From Homarus americanus (Eukaryota; Arthropoda; Malacostraca; Decapoda; Nephropidae): a DNA stretch of 64,000 bases. Below are positions 59,430 to 64,000 of this stretch, in pieces. The stretch is taken from positions 3,575,253 through 3,639,252 of the forward strand of contig NW_024735503.1 of assembly GCF_018991925.1 (NCBI RefSeq), written 5' to 3'. Each line of letters starts with the position of its first letter. The stretch's first letter is position 1. Position numbers and translations under genes: made by a program. The notes below the pieces were generated by a model. The model was not told the DNA's origin and searched no databases. It was given only the letters and a program-made list of their open reading frames with translations.

Positions 59430-59940
59430 GGTTAATTGAATGCGGTAATAATACTCTTGGTCATCACACCTGTATCATAATTAATTGAATGAGGTAATAC
59501 TCTTGGTCATCACACCTGTATCATAGTTAATTTAATGAGGTAATACTCTTGGTCATCACACCTGTATCATAGTTAATTTAATGAGGTAATACTCTTGGTC
59601 ATCACACCTGTATCATAATTAATTGAATGAGGTAATACTCTTGGTCATCACACCTGTATCATAATTAATTGAATGAGGTAATACTCTTGGTCATCACACC
59701 TGTATCATAGTTAATTTAATGAGGTAATACTCTTGGTCATCACACCTGTATCATAATTAATTGAATGAGGTAATACTCTTGGTCATCACACCTGTATCAT
59801 AATTAATTTAATGAGGTAATACTCTTGGTCATCACACCTGTATCATAATTAATTGAATGAGGTAATACTCTTGGTCATCACACCTGTATCATAATTAATT
59901 GAATGAGGTAATACTCTTGGTCATCACACCTGTATCATAA
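59430..59940. repeat. 46-bp minisatellite, about 11 units
   Basis: Units GAGGTAATACTCTTGGTCAT, CACACCTGTATCATAATTAA, TTGAAT; a GTTAATTTAAT variant recurs in a block pattern, showing that pairs of units were duplicated together. Confidence 0.95.
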
Positions 59941-60590
59941 CATCGTCTGCCTTTCACTACACAACATTAATTAACCTGTAAACTATGAACCAGTGTGTTT
60001 ATGTATGTGTGTTAATATGTTGCTCTATTATTATTAGCGCTGAGGTTGTTATGCTATTTCAACATTAATTATTATTATTATTATTATTATTATTTCATTA
60101 TCTAAAATTCTATACTATACATTATACACACATACCACTAACTAAACTGGCGACCGCAACCACTGACCGCTAACACCAACCGCAACCAGTGACCGCACCC
60201 ACCACCACCCCATCACCCGCGGCAGTGCATCACCTCTGGCTCGTGTTTCCAAGGGCGGCTCTACACGGGTTTCTTCCTCTGAACGTAAACAACACCCCTG
60301 AGTGATCCACCACACACAGCCACCCAACACTAACCAGTTAACAGTGACCTTCAGATGTTACCTTTAAAAGACAAAAGGTAATCGTAAGGACACCATTCTG
60401 TACAGGCAGACGGACACACAATAACTTCTAACTAAATATAACGGCCATGACATCATCAGCACCCCTCCCTCCGTACACGTCACCATCACTACACCTGAGC
60501 CACAGGAGATTCAATCAGGTGTTCCAGGTAGACACTAGTGTTACGTCACTACCTGAAAGACGAGTCCCACATCATATTCAACTTTCACAG
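59941..60590. other. 650 bp without a gene; (ATT)n at 60068-60094
   Basis: ACCGCAACCACTGACCGC-type short repeats at 60150-60200. Otherwise unrecognised. Confidence 0.45.
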
Positions 60591-60895
60591 GAGGGGCGGC
60601 TGGAGGGGTGGAGGGGGGCAGATGGAGGGAGGGGGCAGATGGAGGGAGGGGGCAGATGGAGGGAGGGGCAGATGGAGGAGGGGCAGATGGAGGGAGGGGG
60701 CAGATGGAGGAGGGCAGATGGAGCAGATGGAGGAGGAGGCAGATGGAGGGAGGAGGCAGATGGAGGAGGGGCAGATGGAGGGAGGGGCGGCTGGAGGGAG
60801 ACGGGGAAGCGGCTGGAGGATGGGGGCGGCTGGAGGAGGGGCTGGAAGGAGGGGGCGGCTGGAAGGAGGGGCGGCTGGAGGGAGGTGGAGCAATG
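60590..60895. repeat. G-rich minisatellite (GGGAGGGGGCAGATGGA)
   Basis: About 19 units of 15-18 bp, with a GGCGGCTGGA variant toward the right end. Confidence 0.94.
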
Positions 60896-61164
60896 AGGTG
60901 GTGGTGGACTGGTGTTTAACATGGTGAACACAGCCCTACCACCCGCCCACCCACACGCCCATCACTCTCGCCTACACTCCACATGTTTAGTCCACACCTG
61001 GCTCTCCCTACACCTGTTATACAGATATCTGACAACACACATGCTCAAACACCTGCTTGTCTGGATGGCCTCCCGCGCCTTTAGATATACAGTAGGTCTC
61101 TTCAGGTCCCAGTTAATTAACCTTTACATAACAGCTGTTTATGACCACGCGCGCTACTGATCAA
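60896..61164. other. No recognisable feature
   Basis: Unique-looking sequence; a frame of 82 codons at 60912-61160 matches nothing I know. Confidence 0.4.
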
Positions 61165-61171
61165 TCCATCT

Positions 61172-61395
61172 CGCAGCTGTGACCTCTTATCCCCTAGTAT
61201 GACCCCCACAGTGTGACCGTGACCTCTTATCCCCTAGTATGACCCCCACACTGTGACCGTGACCTCTTATCCCCTAGTATGACCCCCACACTGTGACCGT
61301 GACCTCTTATCCCCTAGTATGACCCCCACGCTGTGACCGTGACCTCTTATCCCTTAGTATGACCCCCACACTGTGACCGTGACCTCTTACACCCC
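61172..61395. repeat. 40-bp... period repeat, about 5.5 units
   Basis: Units GTGACCTCTTATCCCCTAGT and ATGACCCCCACACTGTGACC in strict alternation, nearly identical, with a period of 40-60 bp as the GTGACC joint is shared. Confidence 0.9.
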
Positions 61396-62700
61396 CCAAT
61401 ACGACCCTCACAATGATCACAGCTTTATATCACATTCAGGTCCCCTCCAGCCACCCCGAGCCCGCCATCTGTTGCATAAGTCAAAGACAACGCTTCTTGA
61501 CCTTTGACCGCTTCCTGACCCCTTCTAAGGTCAGCTAGGCTACACTGCTTAATACTGCAATAGTGTGAGAGAGAGAGAGATTCTGGGTATTCAAGTTTTT
61601 TTTCAGATTTCACTGTCAACTCTGCTCCTACACTACCCTTGACCCCTGACCCCTACTAGTCACACTCCACACCACAACGCTCGCTGCTATAAACGGATGT
61701 GAAAACTGATGATGGAAAGTGTTGTTCTGGGCCCATTATTGTTTCCTTCTTCCCAGACGCGTGGGAGAGTTGTATGATATCTTGAAGGTGCTAATGTCCG
61801 TGAAGGAATGACATACAGGCTTAAAAAAAATAATGTGAACTAAATACAAGAAAACAGATTAAGGAAAACGAGTAGACAAATAATAAAATAAACAAGAGGA
61901 AAGTGACAAGAGGAAACACACAAAGTTAACCCATTCATCCATCACCAAACATTTCAGCCCGAATTAAGACCTTCCGTTCTACTTGTTTAAGACGACGACG
62001 AGAGGCGCTGACACTCAACCTTAACTGGAAGTATCTACTCATCTCTAGCTTCCGATGGAGGTAAAACACTAAGGAGTGGGAGGGGATGTTGGAGGGGGGT
62101 GTGGGGGGGGGGGGAAGGGGTGCTGGAGGGCTGAGGACCAGGTCGGTTGATGAGACAATCTACCAGGGGACCCATGGTAAATACCTGCTCTAAATTAGTA
62201 CAGCAAGCTCAAGGGAGGGAGGGAGGGAGGGAGGTAGGAAGAGGGAGGTAGGAAAGGAGGAGAGGGGGGAAAGGGGGGTGTTATATATTATACTCCAGCA
62301 TACATGTATTTTTTTTTTTGTATTTTTGAAAAGGAGTGGAGAGGAGGAGGAGGAGGAGAAGACAATGGAGAGGAGGAGGAGACGGTACAAGGATAAGTTT
62401 TTGTTGATATACATTTTTCTATTTACCTGGATCACGGAAACACTAGGCACCACAGCTGACTTTATCTGTTCACACTAATCTACCATGACCTAACTCTAGC
62501 GTGGGGGGAACTGTGGCCCCCGAGCACGCTAAGGGTCTCAAGAGTGGCCCGCGACCATACTTGAGTCCAGTGGATATTTTTTTCTTATTTTAAGGGGAGA
62601 CTCAATGGGGGGGGGGGTGTATAAAATTTATCGGAATATATGGATGAAATATAACCGGTTTATTTACACTATTATACTGTTAACTTATAATGCCAGAACT
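61396..62700. other. 1.3 kb without a supported gene
   Basis: (GA)n near 61566, G runs near 62095-62115 and 62607, (GGGA)n at 62213-62235, GAGGAG runs at 62338-62385. Nothing coding was recognised. Confidence 0.45.
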
Positions 62701-62830
62701 ATAGGTCAAGATAGGTCAATTTAGATCAGGACAGGTGAGGTAACTGCAGGACAAGTTAAGACAGGACAGGTTAGGTCAGGATAAGTTAGGTTAGGAAAGG
62801 CTATGTTATGTAGTTATGTTATGTTATGAC
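62700..62830. repeat. Degenerate GGTCA/TTAGG-type short repeats
   Basis: ATAGGTCAAGATAGGTCAA, GGACAGGTTAGGTCAGGATA and GTTATGTTATG: a decayed pentamer-like tract related in composition to the AACCT fields. Confidence 0.6.
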
Positions 62831-62958
62831 ACAACAACAAGGAGGCGACCGAATAAAGGGTGAATGGATAACATCTCAAGAGGTCGTGAGGAAAAGGAGC
62901 ATCAACTTGAAGAGGACGTGGATAACATCTCAAGTGGACGTCGAGAAGGGGAACATCA

Positions 62959-62960
<2 letters not shown>

Positions 62961-63019
<59 letters not shown>
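62961..63019. repeat. (AC)n microsatellite
   Basis: Pure AC run of about 58 bp; just before it, GATAACATCTCAAG...GTCG... is duplicated (62866-62945). Confidence 0.97.
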
Positions 63020-63021
<2 letters not shown>

Positions 63022-63344
63022 TCATGACGAGGTAACACCAGTAGTAGCACCAGCACACTACTACTAATGGAGGAGGAAGACGCCTCAGGGTGATGGAAGG
63101 CAACAACACGACAAAACTCGGATAAATAAAGAACCCGAAGCTCCTCTGCACCACCACACTCTCAGGTATTCAAAATCATCTTTTTTTTTTTTTTTAGTTT
63201 ACTGTTTACTATATCTCCACTCCCTCCCCTCCCTCGCCTCCCTTAGCCGAGTATTATAGAAGTTAAGGGAGGGAAAGGGGAGGAAGGGGGAGGATGGTGG
63301 TGATGAACTCCGGGTGGTGTAATGGAAGCCATTCAACACCCTGA
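63020..63344. other. No recognisable feature
   Basis: Contains a T run at 63180-63196 and purine-rich sequence at 63265-63300. Confidence 0.4.
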
Positions 63345-63379
63345 TGGAGTACTTCTTTGTGGCCTCTAAATCCCTCCTC

Positions 63380-63770
63380 CCCCTGTCTCTTCTATGTCTG
63401 TGTCCTCTCCTCCCGTCTCTTCTATGTCCCTGTGTCTACTCCTCTCCTCCCGTCTCTTCTGTGTCTCTGTGTCTACTCCTCTCCTCCCGTCTCTTCTCTG
63501 TCTCTTTGTGTCTACTCCTCTCCTCCTCCCGTCTCTTCTATGTCTCTTTGTGTCTACTCCTCTCCTCCCGTCTCTTCTCTGTCTCTTTGTGTCTACTCCT
63601 CTCCTCCCGTCTCTTCTCTGTCTCTTTGTGTCTACTCCTTTCCTCCCGTCTCTTCTCCATTACCGCCCACTCCTCCACCGCCCACTCCACCACCGCCACC
63701 ACCGCCCACTCCTCCACCGCCCACTCCACCACCGCCACCAATGCCCACTCCTCCACCGCCCTCTAAACTC
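63380..63770. repeat. 37-40-bp pyrimidine minisatellite, then (CCACCG)n
   Basis: About seven units of TGTCTACTCCTCTCCTCCCG plus TCTCTTCTCTGTCTCTT to 63660, then CACCGCCCACTCCACCACCG repeats. Confidence 0.93.
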
Positions 63771-64000
63771 CCTCATAAAGGTACCTCCGCCAGCCTCACC
63801 TGACAGCGCCGAGGCTCATGGTATCAACACACTGGGTGAGTCATTTACATAAAACGAACACAAATTCTTCCTTCGTTCTCTTTTAAGTCGACCCAGTAGT
63901 AGAATGGATGCCTAAATTTACAGTTGGGGAAGTGAACGGTCGAGTGCAGTTCCTGTCATGCTGTCCCCTTGTGTACCAGGGAATTAGACATCAGTGTAGA
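63771..64000. other. No recognisable feature at the window end
   Basis: Short unique sequence; a splice-donor-like GGTGAG lies near 63834 but no exon can be supported. Confidence 0.35.

Noticed and set aside
59430..59940. CRISPR-like array (46-bp period)
   Set aside because: Plain tandem repeat without spacers.

Overview
This is a eukaryotic, non-coding, repeat-saturated genomic window with no host gene that I can support. Simple repeats occupy a large part of it: (AC)n up to about 400 bp, (GA)n, (AAT)n, (GGT)n and a dozen minisatellites of 15-46 bp. The mobile elements are of kinds common in arthropods: CR1-like and RNase-H-bearing non-LTR retrotransposons, a hAT DNA transposon, and degenerate AACCT (TTAGG-type) tracts. 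I infer an arthropod, most likely a decapod crustacean, but the sequence does not name a species.

Layout. 0-7 kb: a decayed mobile-element-like gene fragment (1-550), a non-coding retroelement with an internal 45-bp minisatellite (1489-2237), two LINE fragments back to back (3231-5702, minus strand) and a solo LTR (5703-6974). 7-11 kb: pyrimidine-rich low complexity, a 31-bp minisatellite and a 405-bp (AC)n. 11.4-14.8 kb: a CR1-like LINE (minus strand). 15.7-19.2 kb: a LINE fragment split by a complete 3,030-bp hAT element with 14-bp terminal inverted repeats, an 8-bp target duplication and a broken transposase. 19.2-26.4 kb: minisatellites. 26.5-30.4 kb: a second, longer CR1-like LINE with an SGNH-hydrolase ORF1. 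30.5-32.7 kb: a composite AC satellite with an assembly gap, interrupted by a second copy of the 45-bp element. 33-43 kb: further satellites and a decayed mobile-element-associated gene (36669-37430). 43.0-46.7 kb: nested inverted repeats around a LINE remnant. 46.7-56.3 kb: C-rich and G-rich minisatellites, one of them 3.2 kb long. 56.8-59.2 kb: a three-level nested insertion (solo LTR inside 45-bp element inside LINE). 59.2-64 kb: more tandem arrays.

Relations between elements. An RT-bearing LINE (3231-4384 and a tail copy at 10879-11092), the non-coding 45-bp elements, and a lone tail at 51780 all share one 3' end: a small hairpin (CAGCC-loop-GGCTG), an AATAAA-containing spacer and an (ATT)n tail. 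This suggests the non-coding element is mobilised by the LINE's reverse transcriptase. Three host-element junctions can be read at base level because an interrupted reading frame or repeat continues on the far side: the hAT in a LINE, the LTR in the 45-bp element, and the 45-bp element in a LINE. All protein-coding copies seen here carry stops or frameshifts.
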